From Imbricaverruca yamaguchii (lineage: Eukaryota; Arthropoda; Thecostraca; Neoverrucidae): a stretch of DNA of 64,000 bases. Shown here one piece after another: positions 10,209-21,385 of this stretch. The first letter of the stretch is position 1, and every line of letters starts with the position of its first letter. The notes under the pieces were generated by a model that saw nothing but the letters and a program-made list of their open reading frames with translations, searched no databases and was not told the origin of the DNA. The translations under genes and the position numbers were made by a program. The stretch covers positions 219,001 through 283,000 of the forward strand of contig JAOTOL010001166.1 in the NCBI GenBank assembly GCA_034440575.1. The letters run 5' to 3'.

Positions 10209-10385
10209 GACGACTCAGAGTGGGGGGGGGGTAGCTCAGTCAGTAGGGGACTCAGTCGGACTCTTGATCGCAAGATCGTGGGTTCGAACCCCGCAACCGG
10301 CGGGATTGCTGCGTCCACTCGCGGCCAGCCGGCGTGAAAGGTCGGCGACGGTGTGACCTAGCAATCGAATGCGTCGTAAAAGAGC
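10209..10385 (+). mobile_element. SINE-B copy
   Basis: The head has GTAGCTCAGTCAGTAG, GGACTCTTGATCGCAAGATC and box B GGTTCGAACCCC. The central domain reads GGCCAGCCGGCGTGAAAGG and the tail GTGACCTAGCAATCGAATGC with GCGTCGTAAAAGAG. A stretch of eight or more G precedes the head. No clear target duplication. Confidence 0.8.
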
Positions 10386-10680
10386 GCGGGTTTCACCCAC
10401 CGAGCCGGAGGTGGGCCGAAACTAATCTCACGTGTCGTGCTGGAATTGAGCGTTGCGGCCACTACTGTAGTTCTTTAGTATGTTTCCCCCGCTACTTGAT
10501 TATTCAGCAAAGGACGTCCCATTCGTCATAGCCACTGTTTCCGCGTAAGCCGACTAGGCTGGCGTGGGGACTTATCCGCGCACGTTTCGCAATCTCCAAA
10601 GCCTCTCGGCAGGAGCCTGCAGCTCGATATTCTGTATTCGTTTTCGTGGAGGGAGATTCCCGGGTCTCGGGGCCTGAGAT

Positions 10681-10837
10681 GGTTATTGGTTTTTACGACA
10701 CACCGACCGTTGAGTCATGTAGCGTCGCCAATCTCTCACGCCGATTGGTCGCGGGCGAAGAGTAGCGACAGGTGAAACTCGAACCGACAACCTTTCGATT
10801 GTGAGACGAGCAACTTACCATTAGGCTACTCGTCCCC
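10681..10837 (-). mobile_element. SINE-A, minus strand
   Basis: Reverse complement of the A family: tail ATTGGTTTTTACGACACA, central domain CCGATTGGTCGCGG, then CGAAGAGTAGCGAC, box B as AACTCGAACC, and the head ending CTACTCGTCCCC. Box B carries one extra A in the stem side. Confidence 0.85.
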
Positions 10838-12051
10838 TCGGGGTCTGAGATGGATGGATAGGCACAGGTCCGCAGTGACATAGATGGATAGATGGATGCC
10901 GGAAATATTCCCACTCATGTCAGAGGTCGGCGCACACGAGCATGCTGATTTCAGAGATGGCCCGGGTGGGCCCCGCCGACGTCGGAGACTGGCAGCCCCG
11001 AAGTCCTGTGATACGCGAGATGAGTATGTCCACAGCCCGTGCGGGATGTGAGAGATATCAAGTGATGATGAAAGACAAGAGGTATAAGTGATGGTAGGTG
11101 ATATAGTCATACTCGAACACCCAGTGGCATCAGAGGTGAGCGAGCATAGGGACGCTACGAGATGTTTGTTTATTTGAGCTTAATGGCGCTTAAGCTGCCA
11201 GTGGTCATCCTGCGCCCATACGCTACGAGATGCTACGTGGCATAGATGTTTACGTAGAGACATATAGACTATGTCTATGTCTCTATGTCAAGGTAAAAGA
11301 GGTACCTCTGCTCGCCTCCTAGGTCGGCCGGCCGTTGGCGCCTGCTGGGCCGGCTCATGCTGCCACCACCGCGACTCTGTGTCGGCTTCAGGTTGCCGGA
11401 GGTTGGCTGACCTTTTTGCCGGCGATCAAATTCGGCCGGCATCGCGGGCGGACCGGAGAGTGAAGTGCAGGCGGCGCGTGGCGCGCGTCACAATGGTCCC
11501 CTTACCCCCCCCCCCCCACACCCCACGGCGGCAAATGCCAATATCGGCAGCGCTCGCCGCCGGCCGCGGTACGCGCGCTCCCGCTGCCGGTCAATAGAAG
11601 GTCAGCGATGAAAAAGAACCACCTGCTGACGGAGCCTGTGAAAGGTGGCGCCGTCCGGATGGCAGGATTTGGTGTTTGTGTTCGACGATGGCAGACAAAA
11701 GCGGCGAAGTTTGGGAGTTTCGAACTGCTGCGGCGTGTTTTATATTGTTGGCTCTTTCGGGATGCGTCACGCTTTGTGGACATATTTGCCCGGGTTTGCG
11801 ATTCGCATACTTTTCGCATGCTTGTGTACACGCATAGTTTTCACATACTTGTGACGTTGGTGAGATATTCGATGCAAAACGGGGCGAGTCGTGCTCAACT
11901 TTATCATTTCCGCGCCAGCTTCGCCAGGCGTCTGCTTGCAGTGTGTGCTCGACTAGTTGTATGATTGTATGCAAATTGTGCAACAGATTGTTCGGTGGAC
12001 CACCGACAATCCGTTCAGTAGATCAGCGATGATCGCTCGGAAAATGTTCCG
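10838..12051. other. No gene seen
   Basis: Mostly unique. It holds short ATAGATGGATAGATGGAT repeats near 10855-10890, a CTATGTC repeat near 11260-11290 and a C10 run near 11505. Open frames of 100-130 codons overlap on opposite strands and show no domain. Confidence 0.4.
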
Positions 12052-12545
12052 ATAAACAGACCGTCCCGACGGATAGGTGGTCGGTAGACGTTTCGATGGA
12101 TGGCACGTCCCGATGGATAGGTGACCGGTAGATGTTTCGATAGAAGGACCGTCCCGACGGATAGGTAGCCGGTAGATGTTTCGGTAGATGAGCCGTCTCG
12201 ACGGATAGGTGACCGGTAGATATTCCGATAGACTCGATGGATAGGTGACCGGTAGATGTTCCGATAGAAGGACCGTCCTGACGGATAGGTAGCCGGTAGA
12301 TGTTTCGGTAGATGAACCGTCTCGATGGATAGGTGACCGGTAGATGTTTCGATGGATGGTACGTCTCGACGGATAGGTGACCGGTAGATATTCCGATAGA
12401 CTCGATGGATAGGTGACCGGTAGATGTTCCGATAGAAGGATCGTTCCAACAGATAGGTAGCCGGTAGATGTTCCGATATAAGGATCGTCCAGACGGATAG
12501 GTGCCCGGTAGATATCCCAATGGATAGGTGGCCGGCCGATAGACG
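12052..12545. repeat. 44-bp minisatellite
   Basis: Units built on GATAGGTGACCGGTAGATGT followed by TTCGATAGAAGGACCGTCC. The period is about 44 bp with some shortened units of about 29 bp. Being 3n+2, it keeps all three minus frames open, giving 144-225 codon spurious frames rich in YRNIYRSPI and STGHLS. Confidence 0.9.
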
Positions 12546-13034
12546 TCGCCAGCATTATACATGCGCCGGTATTGAGAACAGTCCCATTGTTTCGACACGG
12601 CCGCCGGCGCGGTGACTGGGCCCGGGACAATGGTCCATGTGTCGGCCGGTAACGGACCGACCCTGTGTCGCGCCATCAGAATGGGAATGTTCCAATGGCG
12701 CCAAGTTAGTTTATTTATTTAGATGAGAGATGAGCTACAGTTTTCGGCAGCAGTGCGTCGGCGGTGATGCTGATGAGTCGGCCTTCCAAAATGCGCAACT
12801 TTGAGTGACAGAGGCGGCAAAAGGAGACAATACCTGTCCTCTTCGTCATTCTAAAATAGCCCTGCAATTGAAGCTGAAGGCCGACAAAAGAAGAAAAATG
12901 TTGGCGGACGAGGAACTGAGGCTTCGTCTCGAAACACCCCACCTCGTCCACATCGCCGCGTTGTTCAACACTCCGCGTTCCACATCTCGTCCACCACTGT
13001 TAAATTATTCGCAAAATAGGGTGGAATTTACCGC
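12546..13034. other. No gene seen
   Basis: Unique sequence. Overlapping 78-codon frames on both strands at 12715-13041 have no motif. Confidence 0.35.
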
Positions 13035-13430
13035 TTTCTGAACACTCAATCGACATCCTGCTCCAAGAAGAATAGACATCAAGCTTCTTGATGTGTTATT
13101 ATGAAGTGTCTCCTTTCTAACATTACCACGTTTGTTTAGTAGCATGATAACGCACTCGATAAGGGGTGGTGGTACACGAATATTCCGCAATGCAATTTTA
13201 AGAAAATGGATCATTAACAATGCGATATGGCATACATCACCAGTGTATAGATTACTTCTTCTCTCGCTATCCCAAGCATAGCTCTTCATAACATTTTAAT
13301 ATCAAAACAAATGACGAAGGTACAAACATTGGTTCAAATTTAAGTCTGAACAACATCAAAGGCACTTGAAATGATAATACTTTGACGACAAATTTCAACA
13401 GCCTATTGTGTTCGTGTCGACATCTCACAC
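13035..13430 (-). repeat. Dispersed repeat R2, copy 1
   Basis: Aligns with 17508-18090. Shared blocks are CTGAACACTCAATCGACATC, CAAGAAGAATAGAC, GAAGTGTCTCC...TTTCTAAC and, further right, ACATCTCACACCTAACGAA. On the minus strand both copies contain a related peptide stretch (SILLGAGCRLSVQ here, SLLLLEGCRFSVQ in copy 2), so it may be a decayed transposon coding region. The family is not recognised. Confidence 0.55.
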
Positions 13431-14956
13431 CTAACGAAAAAGCAATATTTTAACACTGTCGTCCACACCGCACCCGCCGCGGCGTGCCCGGTGACGCGGT
13501 GGGACCGGCACGATCTCGGTCTGCAGAGACGCAGACCACCGACCAGGCAGCCGCGGCAGTGCGGGGCGGGTGCGTCACCCGCGTGGCTCCGCCAGTGTCG
13601 TAAAATTACTGCACCACTAACTGTGTGGATGAAGAAAGAAGTTGCTTGGGAATAGTGAAAGATTGGAAGAAAATAAAGGATCGCCACTTAAGGATTAAAA
13701 AAAACAGAATGCTGTTGTAATACACATATTTCACTTCAGTCACATGCATTTTACATTTTTTAGCAGTCGTGTGTATAATGACTGCCCACACATCATGTGG
13801 CAAAATGGTAAAAACCTAAGACAAGGATGAAATAGCACAATTCCATTAACTGTGAATTTCCAGGCCACATGGCCAATTATTTTACACTGGGCTCCGCCCA
13901 CCGCGAGAGGTGCGGAGCGGACGGCGCTGGCGGGCCCGCCGGCGGCGGTCTCCCGGGACGCGAACGTCGCGCGTCTTCTCCCGCGGCGGCGTTATGCTAA
14001 TTGTGATGCGCCCTCGGGGCTGTTCCTGCGGACGGGCGCACAAGTTCGGCTCTAACGACACCAGCCGCGGTCGTTTGGGTGCTCAGGTCGCCGGCGTCGT
14101 CTGGTGTTGTTTTCTTTTTCTGGGCCGATCGTAGAATATATTTGCATTTTGGTGTCGGGGACAATTTTAGACCGCCGATTTAAGGAGCATGCAACCAGCT
14201 GTGCGGAAATTGCCGGATGCTCGTATCGAGGTAAGGAAGATTCGCTGACACTTCCATACGCCAGATTAACTCCTTCGTCGCACATAGACAGCGCCAATAC
14301 AAATGCAAGTACGCGATTGCCGATACATGATAAAAGCATGCCGATAATTGTGTATGTCTGTTATATCCAATTTTATCGCAGCACGCAATGCTGAAGAAAT
14401 TATCTGCAACAGGAATATGAAATAGTATGCTTACGTTACGACTATGTCTGTGCTGTTAGTGACGTATCTACCATGGTAATATTCACATCAACATAGTTGC
14501 ATACACGAATGTTTATTTCTGAAAATTATTGAAGGGCACACGCGCGCGAAGCTAATGGACGGGAGCAAATGAATTCAGGGAAGGGCACGCTCCATATGGT
14601 CTCATGTTAAAATATAACTATTGGCTGGGGAGGGGAACAAAACCAACATTGAAGCGGTACTTGACCCTTCAACAGTATAGAAGACAACGCCACCTGTTTT
14701 CATAGTTATTATATAATTAAGCTGCAGGTCATCAATGCGCCAGCAGTCGAACTAACTGGTTGTACCCTGGGGTTCAGCCTGCCACAAATTTCCCGTCAGC
14801 CATAGTTCATGAAACTTGCGTGCCCAACATGTTCATGGCGGGCCGATATTGAGCCTTCAGTGGGCCAAAATCGGCCTCTAGTTTGGACGAAACAACGGGT
14901 TCCCGCCAAACACAATCTATCCCCCATCTAACGAGCACATAGCGGATTCATCTGGA
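13431..14956. other. No gene seen
   Basis: A GC-rich patch (13450-13600), an AT-rich stretch, a second GC-rich patch (13890-14050) and then AT-rich unique DNA. No supported coding sequence, RNA gene or full repeat. Confidence 0.35.
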
Positions 14957-15157
14957 GGACCCACGGCGGACCCACGGCGGACCCACAGTGAACCTACTTC
15001 AGACCACGGCGGACCCACGCCGGACCCGCGCCGGACCAACAGAGGACCCACGGCGGTCCCATGGCGGACCCACGGCGGACCCACGCCGGACCAACAGGGA
15101 CCCACGGCGGACCCACGGCGGACCCACGTCAGACCCACGGCGGACCCACGACGGAAG
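14957..15157. repeat. 11-bp minisatellite
   Basis: Tandem ACCCACGGCGG units with variants ACCCACGCCGG and ACCAACAGAGG. The minus strand reads GSAVGPPWVRRGS in open frames, an artefact of the array. Confidence 0.9.
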
Positions 15158-15282
15158 CACGGTGTCGGCGCCAGGTGATCCGGGTTCGGTGACCCCGTGA
15201 CGGGCGGCAGTGATCACTGGCGCCGCCGGACGCACCGGAAGTGTGCCGATCACGGGCGGCTCCCTGTGTTGCCGTCCCCGGC

Positions 15283-15972
15283 GGTCTGTCGGGCGGCGGT
15301 GGTAGTGGGTCGGTCTGTCGGGCGGCGGTGGTAGTGGGTCGGTCTGTCGGGCGGCGGTGGTGGTGGGTCGGTCTAGTGGTGGTGGTGGTAGTGGGTCGGG
15401 GCGGGCGGCGGTGGTAGTGGGTCGGTCTGTCGGGGTGGTAGTGGGTCGGTCTGTCGGGCGGCGGTGGTGGTAGTGGGTCGGGCGGGCGGCGGTGGTGGTG
15501 TGGGTCGGTCTGTCGGGCGGCGGTGGTAGTGGGTCGGTCTGTCGGGCGGTGGTAGTGGATCGGGCGGTGGTAGTGGTGGGTCGGTCTGTCGGGCGGCGGT
15601 GGTAGTGGGTCGGTCTGTCGGGCGGTGGTCGTAGTGGGTCGGTCGGGTGGTGGTGGTGGGTCGGTCTGTCGGGCGGCGGTGGTGGTAGTGGGTCGGTCTG
15701 TCGGGCGGTGGTGGTAGTGGGTCGGTCTGTCGGGCGGTGGTGGTAGTGGGTCGGTCTGTCGGGCGGCGGTGGTAGTGGGTCGGTCTGTCGGGCGGCGGTG
15801 GTAGTGGGTCGGTCTGTCGGGCGGTGGTAGTGGTGGGTCGGTCTAGTGGTGGTGGTGGTAGTGGGTCGGTCTGTCGGGCGGTGTGGGTGTGGGTGGTCTG
15901 TCGGGCGGTGTGGTGGGCGGTGGTGATAGTGGGTCGGTCTGTCGGGCGGCGGCGGTGGTCGTGAGTCGGTCT
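15283..15972. repeat. 29-bp minisatellite, variable
   Basis: Units of GGTCTGTCGGGCGGCGGTGG plus TAGTGGGTC, with many deletions inside units and GGTGGT expansions. The plus strand is G-rich. A 334-codon minus frame rich in PTHYHRRPTDR is produced by the array. Confidence 0.9.
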
Positions 15973-16086
15973 GCCGGCACACTACACTGGTGTCCGGGCA
16001 CATCTACACTGGCTAATTTTTACTCAGATATTAACCATGGGAGCGAAAATGTATTATGTCGGGGGCACGCACTAAAATGTGTTGTG

Positions 16087-16247
16087 GGGGACGAGTAGCC
16101 TAGGGGTAAGTTGCTCGTCTCACAATCGAAAGGTTGTGGGTTCGAGTCTCACCTCTCGCTACTCTTCGCCCGCGACCAATCGGCGTGAGAGAATGGCGAC
16201 GCTGCATGACTCAACGGTCGATGTGTCGTAAAAACCAATAACCAACC
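16087..16247 (+). mobile_element. SINE-A, complete, with target duplication
   Basis: A good reference copy: GGGGACGAGTAGCCTAGGGG head, box B GGTTCGAGTCT at about 16139-16149, CGCTACTCTTCGCCCGCGAC, central CCAATCGGCGTGAGAG (the second stem arm reads AATGG here), CTGCATGACTCAACGGTCG, TGTCGTAAAA and ACCAATAACCAACC. A perfect 13-bp duplication AAAATGTGTTGTG occurs at 16074-16086 and 16248-16260. Confidence 0.93.
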
Positions 16248-16260
16248 AAAATGTGTTGTG

Positions 16261-17181
16261 TCATCGTCACTTCGACTGTTACGTTACGAACTTTATGACG
16301 GGGCGCTGACTGGGCTCGTTGATGGGTGTGGCGACCATTCTCTCAGGCTGCCTAGCGTCACAGTTTACATCTTGGAGAAAATTTATATATAAAAAAAATA
16401 AAAAATTTAAAAAAAAATTTTTTTCCCCGACGTCCGCCCCCTGGCTCACCGTTGGTTTGCGCCTCCCTTGGAGGAGTTTTGGTAGCGCTTCTGACGATGG
16501 GCATCTGCCCGCTCACATGGCGACCGCGTGGCTTGGCGCGAGAACCAGTGCATGGTGCATTATCGTTGAATACCACGGAATACCATGGAATACCACCGAA
16601 GACCATGCGAAGCAGGGATTGCATCGTAGATCTTTAGTCTCGATCGGAATATGCGCGGACCAGCGCTGGGAAAAGGGTCGCGATTTCTGACCGCCGCCGC
16701 TGGGTGGCGGAAAGCAGCATTGCCGGAACAGCGGCAGAACTTGTCCCGTACTTTATATGCGCCGTACGCGAACAATTCAGCCGAGTTCGTCATAAAGAGC
16801 CGTGCATTTCGTGCCGTGCAGCCGAGTTCGAGCAGCCGATCCGAGTCCGTGCGCGGCATGATCCGTCGTGAGTGGCGTACTGATGAGACCATGTCTGTCC
16901 CGACTAGCCCCATCAGTATGCAAAAACCCGGACCGTCGCACGCGAACGGTTCCTCACTTGCGATCGCACTGGGGCCGCACGCCAAGGTGTCGTCGCGAGC
17001 AGTAACCTGTTCGCGCTATCAGTTTGGGAAAGGCACATGCGTGTGTCGGTCGCTGATTTTCCCATCATTGCACCACCTGAAATGCAGTTGAACAGAAAGT
17101 TTGGTTACAATCTGCGTTCCTGCTTGCGCAATTTGCAAAGGCAACGGGATCTAAGGATATAAGAGATAATTTATAGAATAT
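16261..17181. other. No gene seen
   Basis: Contains an A/T homopolymer patch near 16385-16425 and a short ACCACGGAATACCATGGAAT repeat near 16570. Frames at 16560-16985 (minus) and 16651-17091 (plus) overlap each other fully and lack domains. Confidence 0.35.
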
Positions 17182-17187
17182 ATACAC

Positions 17188-17264
<77 letters not shown>
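17182..17264. repeat. (AT)n microsatellite
   Basis: A nearly pure AT dinucleotide tract of about 80 bp preceded by ATACACATATATACAT. Confidence 0.95.
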
Positions 17265-17266
<2 letters not shown>

Positions 17267-17507
17267 TGTAAGGATGCTTCCGCTGTTCTCCGGATACTCG
17301 CAATCACTGTCCGTACTATGCAGAAGGCAAGGGGTCAGTTTACAAAACGCAAATTAACTGAAGGCGATTCTCACCAGGCGGCCGCCCCACCGAGACCGTG
17401 GGACCGTGGGAACCGAAACCGACACCCGCACCTGACGCATCCCGTCAACGAAGGAGACGGCTGGCGGCCTAATAATACATTATTTGTGAACTGGGGTGCA
17501 ATATCCT

Positions 17508-18090
17508 GAACACTGAATCGACATCCCTCCAAGAGAAGTAACGACGTCGTCATTCTTGATCCGTGTCGATGAAGTCTCCGTGCCTCATTTCTAACCGCGT
17601 CTTGCTTGCAAGTGTCATTCACGTCCATGATTACCATCACAGACTTCGATGCACGAATAAATCGTAAGTTACGAGATGTTTGTGTCGTAGCGGAATTCCA
17701 GGCAAAGTGATCAGCTATGATGTGGTCTGTGGAACATTACCACTTTATAGGATAGTTTTATGGCCGTTAATCTGCGCGTAGGTATGGTAATATTACGTAC
17801 CTAGTAAAACAAACAAAAAGGTGCACCTGCAAGTACACATTGAAGTCCACCTGTAAGTACACATTGGCTTAGCATCGAATCTGATGGACATATACAATGT
17901 TTCAAAGCGACAATTCTTCCGAATTTCGAAGATCCATGCCGAACTGTCGAAATTCGGCATGGATCATGGATTGCAACCAGCCGATATCACCACACGGTGG
18001 CGGGCTGGCAAAATTCACCCCCACACACACATGGATCGGATTCGGCATGGATTCTCCTGTGCTCATTCTGACATCTCACACCTGACGAAG
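17508..18090 (-). repeat. Dispersed repeat R2, copy 2
   Basis: Partner of 13035-13430: CTGAACACTGAATCGACATC, CCAAGAGAAGTAACGACG, GAAGTCTCCGTGCC...TTTCTAAC and, at the far end, ACATCTCACACCTGACGAAG. This copy is longer because an inverted-repeat segment around 17900-18050 lies between the shared blocks. Confidence 0.55.
17931..17965. repeat. Perfect 13-bp inverted repeat
   Basis: GATCCATGCCGAA and TTCGGCATGGATC are separated by 9 nt. An overlapping inverted pair, GAATTTCGA (17921 onward) and TCGAAATTC, competes for the same bases. A third copy, ATTCGGCATGGATTC, lies near 18039. Confidence 0.85.
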
Positions 18091-18374
18091 CCCCGTTGTT
18101 CGGCCACCGGCCGGGCGCCCGCCCGCCCACCGGCCGCACTGTGGGAACCAGACCCGGCGGCGGCGCGCGACCGGCCGCGCGCCGCTCGGCGTGCATCCGA
18201 CCCGGAAAGGGCGGCCGGCGGCCGTGCGACTTTCCTCCGCCTGCCGACCGGCGCGTCGCCGACGTTTTCCCCGGCGCCGACGTGCGTGTCGGCTCTGAGC
18301 TGCGGCGCACGCACTGCGAGCGCCGGCCGCGAAGTCGGGCTGCCGCTGCCGTTCCAATGTCAACCCTGTCCCCA
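18091..18374. other. CpG-dense block, no gene seen
   Basis: Very GC- and CpG-rich sequence with open frames in most frames on both strands, a composition effect. No splice or domain evidence. Confidence 0.35.
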
Positions 18375-18673
18375 CGCTGTAATCCCCACACTGTAATCCC
18401 CACTCTGTAATGCCCATCCAATCCGCAACATGACCGGAGCAGTCGAGCACCCGAAAGCCCAAATAACTAATTAACCCCATCCAATCAAATCCAATCTAAT
18501 CCCGTGCAATTCCCATCAAATATGTAATCCACATCCAATCTCGTGCAATCCCCATGTAATCCAATCCAATTCAATCCAATCTGTAATCCACATACAACCC
18601 AATCCAATCTGTAATCCATACCCAACCCAACCCAATTCCATCCTATTCCATGTAATACCTATCCAGTCTGTAA
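18375..18673. repeat. AATCC-rich degenerate satellite, block 1
   Basis: Loose tandem units of GTAATCCCCATCCAATC type, about 19-20 bp. Near 18425-18476 it contains GACCGGAGCAGTCGAGCACC and AAAGCCCAAATAACTAATT, a remnant of the retroposon tail. Confidence 0.75.
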
Positions 18674-18915
18674 TCCGTGTACACTAGCAGCAATAGAAAG
18701 TCGTTTGTTTTTGTTGGCTGGGGGCGTCATAAAAACCTGCAGCTCAAGCATCTGATTTTGACTGCATTGGTCATAAGAATGTGTTACCTCATACAACGTT
18801 CCCATAACCCTGCAGCACGGCAGAAAGCCCTACCCCTCAGCGTGCGGGGGCGAGTTGACCTTCGCTCATCTTTACTCTAGATAGATAAGATGCCCCAGTA
18901 GCTAGAGCGAGATGG
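18674..18915 (-). repeat. Dispersed repeat R1, copy 1 (inverted)
   Basis: The reverse complement matches 21115-21385 over about 210 bp. Shared blocks include GTTGGCTGGGGGCGTC, AAAAACCT-CAGCTCAAGC, AACGTTCCCATAAC, GTGCGGGGG-CGAGTTGACC and TTCGCTCATCTTTACTCTAG. It interrupts the AATCC-rich satellite. No coding frame, class unknown. Confidence 0.8.
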
Positions 18916-18984
18916 AGCTATGCGGCAAACGGCACGGTGTATTTTCATTTTTGTGTTCTCAGAGCGCTACTTTGTACTTTTTGT

Positions 18985-19320
18985 ACATCCAATCCAATTC
19001 AGTTCCATGTAATCCCCATCCAATATGCAATACCCATACAATATGTAATCCACATCCAACATGTAATCCCCAACCAATCTGCAATCCCCTCCCAACATGT
19101 AATCCCCATCCAATCTATAATCCACACCCAACATGTAATCCCCAATCCAATTTGTAATCCACACCCAACATGTAATCCCCAATCCAATTTGTAATCCAAA
19201 TCCAATCCAACCCAATACAGTCCAGTCTAACCCCACGTAATCCCCATCTAATCTGTAATCCCCACCTAATCCAATCCAATCCAGTCCCATATAATCCCCG
19301 TGCAGTCTGTAATCCCCACC
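18985..19320. repeat. AATCC-rich degenerate satellite, block 2
   Basis: Continues block 1 with clearer units: ATGTAATCCCCATCCAAT, CCACACCCAACATGTAATCC. The period is about 19-20 bp. Some 38-bp pairs are nearly identical near 19125-19195. Confidence 0.85.
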
Positions 19321-19744
19321 CGGTGTGTCGTACTGGGGCTGGCCGCGCGGCGGCAGCGACACTGGCCAGAAGTGGGGCAGACGGATGAGCTACCGGCCGA
19401 TAGCCGGTTTTTCGCCTGGAGCGGGCCGGCTGCTGTCACGCGACTCTCCGGGGCGGAAGTGGTCGCCGACGCCTGGCGGGCAGAGATTGGCCGCCGGCGG
19501 CGATCGACGGACCGGCCGGCCGTCGGCGCGATGGGTGTTTTGCCGGCGTCGACACTTGTCGAGGGTGCGAAGGCCGTTCTGCGGAAATGGGGTCGGACGT
19601 CTGGCGTGTCGCGACGTGCTAGCGGGCGGCTCGGAAAGCGCCCGTTCCGGTATGTTCCGGTAGCATGAGAGCGATGGGATTCCAGACCATGTGAACACCT
19701 CGGTAGCACTCCATAGGATTCTGGCATGCTTCATTTCGTGCTTG
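19321..19744. other. GC-rich, no gene seen
   Basis: CpG-rich sequence with overlapping open frames of 110-150 codons on both strands. No motif. CCGGCCGATAGCCGG is a local palindrome near 19395. Confidence 0.35.
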
Positions 19745-19815
19745 ACGCTACGGACGCTAAATGATCACATTTGTTTTGATCGAGGCGCCCTAAAACCCAA
19801 ATAACTAACTAAGCT
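19745..19815 (+). mobile_element. Retroposon tail, plus strand
   Basis: GGACGCTAAATGATC, a loop, GATCGAGGCGCCC and TAAAACCCAAATAACTAACT. It belongs to the GGGCGC-type tail family. Its terminal AACT repeat was then the target of the minus-strand copy beside it. Confidence 0.7.
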
Positions 19816-19868
19816 TGTAGTTAGTTATTGTAGTTTAGGGGCTCATCGACCGCTTAGGTCATATAGTG
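19816..19868 (-). mobile_element. Nested tail-only insertion, minus strand
   Basis: Reading on the minus strand: ACTATATGACCTAAGCGGTC, GATGAGCCCC and AAACTACAATAACTAACTA. A 13-bp duplication AACTAACTAAGCT lies at 19803-19815 and 19869-19881. The pair gives the inverted repeat ATAACTAACTA/TAGTTAGTTAT at 19801-19828. The order of events is visible: the plus-strand tail came first. Confidence 0.75.
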
Positions 19869-19881
19869 AACTAACTAAGCT

Positions 19882-21114
19882 GACGGCCCGGTCGGCCGTC
19901 CGACCACCACGGCTGGCCACAGACTCTCCCAGTGTCCCCACACAATCGCTGCCGGATGCTTGTCGTCCCCAGTCCCTTCCCACGTTCCCGCGACTGTTTA
20001 ACCCTCGCCGCGTGGCAGGGAGATGGGGGAAGTCAATGCGATGTATAATATAGCGGTCGTTCGGAAACGGGTCGTTCACTATACCTCTTTGAGGTTTGAC
20101 ATACCTCTGTATAATTGATGAGGGTATCTTCTGTGAAAGGAACGGAAAGAATATTCCAGTCTATCAAAGTCCCAGTGGTAGGGCAGTTGAAACTCAGGTC
20201 ATGACCAATTCACAATTCGGTTCTTGGACATCCAACCTCCATTGGAGCATGCCATGAGTTGCCCACAGAAGATGAAAAGTGAATAGCCACCGTAGTTAAA
20301 GCCCACAGTTGTTAAAAGTTAATGATCAGATTATAAACAAATAATGCACAAATAACGCAAAATGCAATGTGGTGGTATCATGTCAGGTCACCAGGTGAAA
20401 TGGATATACAAACTGTGTACTTATTTATATGTGTGATGTCCCTTTTCCGGCACATCTATAACGACAAATTAATGTCCCGTTATTGTGTTCCAATCTTGAA
20501 GCCACCGTCACGTGAGATCACTGGGATGTGACTTGAAACGTACCTTTAGTTCTCGGATCATGGGTTTCAAGTGGCTAAAGTAGCAATTTAGCCACAAGCA
20601 ATTTTACCAAGTGAAAATTGCTCCATCAGAAATTAAAAGAGTACTTTTGCACGCAGATTTCATTTCTGATGTGGACATGTTCACCAAAAATATTGCAAAA
20701 TGTTTCGACTAAATAGCTGTTTTCTGTTTGGTAATACATTTGTGTTGCGATTTGTTTGCAGATTCCCGAAACAAAAATACAGGGACAGTGCTTTGGTTTT
20801 GTATTCTTTACAACTTTTGCCACAAGCTCACTCCTCAAACTTCCTGAAGCACAAACCTGTGTCGAAAATCGCCAGCTGTCCTTGACCTGACCGGTGATCG
20901 TGACCTTCGTGCATGCCGAGATGTTCGACCTCGTTTCGAATTTGCAGGTTATTAATGTGGAAACGCGGAATCACTTTCACGCTGAGGGTTTGAAAACTAC
21001 AGCGAAGACCGGGTGACCGACTGTAGCTCGTCATCGGACTATTTGACCTCGAAGCCATCCATCCAAAAGATGGCGTTTCAAGAAACTCTGAAAGTGCAAA
21101 AATTGAAATATACC
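19882..21114. other. No gene seen
   Basis: GC-rich to about 20030, then AT-rich unique DNA. Short open frames only. No repeat recognised apart from local GCCAC-rich motifs near 20570. Confidence 0.35.
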
Positions 21115-21385
21115 ATGCCGTTCACCGCACATCTCTATCTAGCTCTACCTAGATAGAGCTAGAGTATCTCATCTAGCTAGAGTAAAGATGAGCGAAGGTC
21201 AACTCGACCCCCGCACGCCGAGAGGTACGACATTCTGTCGTACTGTGGAGTTATGGGAACGTTTCATGAAACAACACACGCTTACGCCCAATGTAATCCG
21301 AGTCAGAGGCTTGAGCTGGAGGTTTTTACGACGCCCCCAGCCAACGAAAACAAACGAGTTTCCGCAGCTGCTAATTAATGTACAC
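21115..21385 (+). repeat. Dispersed repeat R1, copy 2
   Basis: Plus-strand partner of 18674-18915. At its left end it has palindromic TATCTAGCTCTACCTAGATA and GAGCTAGAGTATCTCATCTA, suggesting inverted ends of a small DNA element. Confidence 0.8.

Noticed and set aside
10209..10300. tRNA gene
   Set aside because: Same SINE-B architecture with the core and tail following; the head has a lengthened D-loop region.
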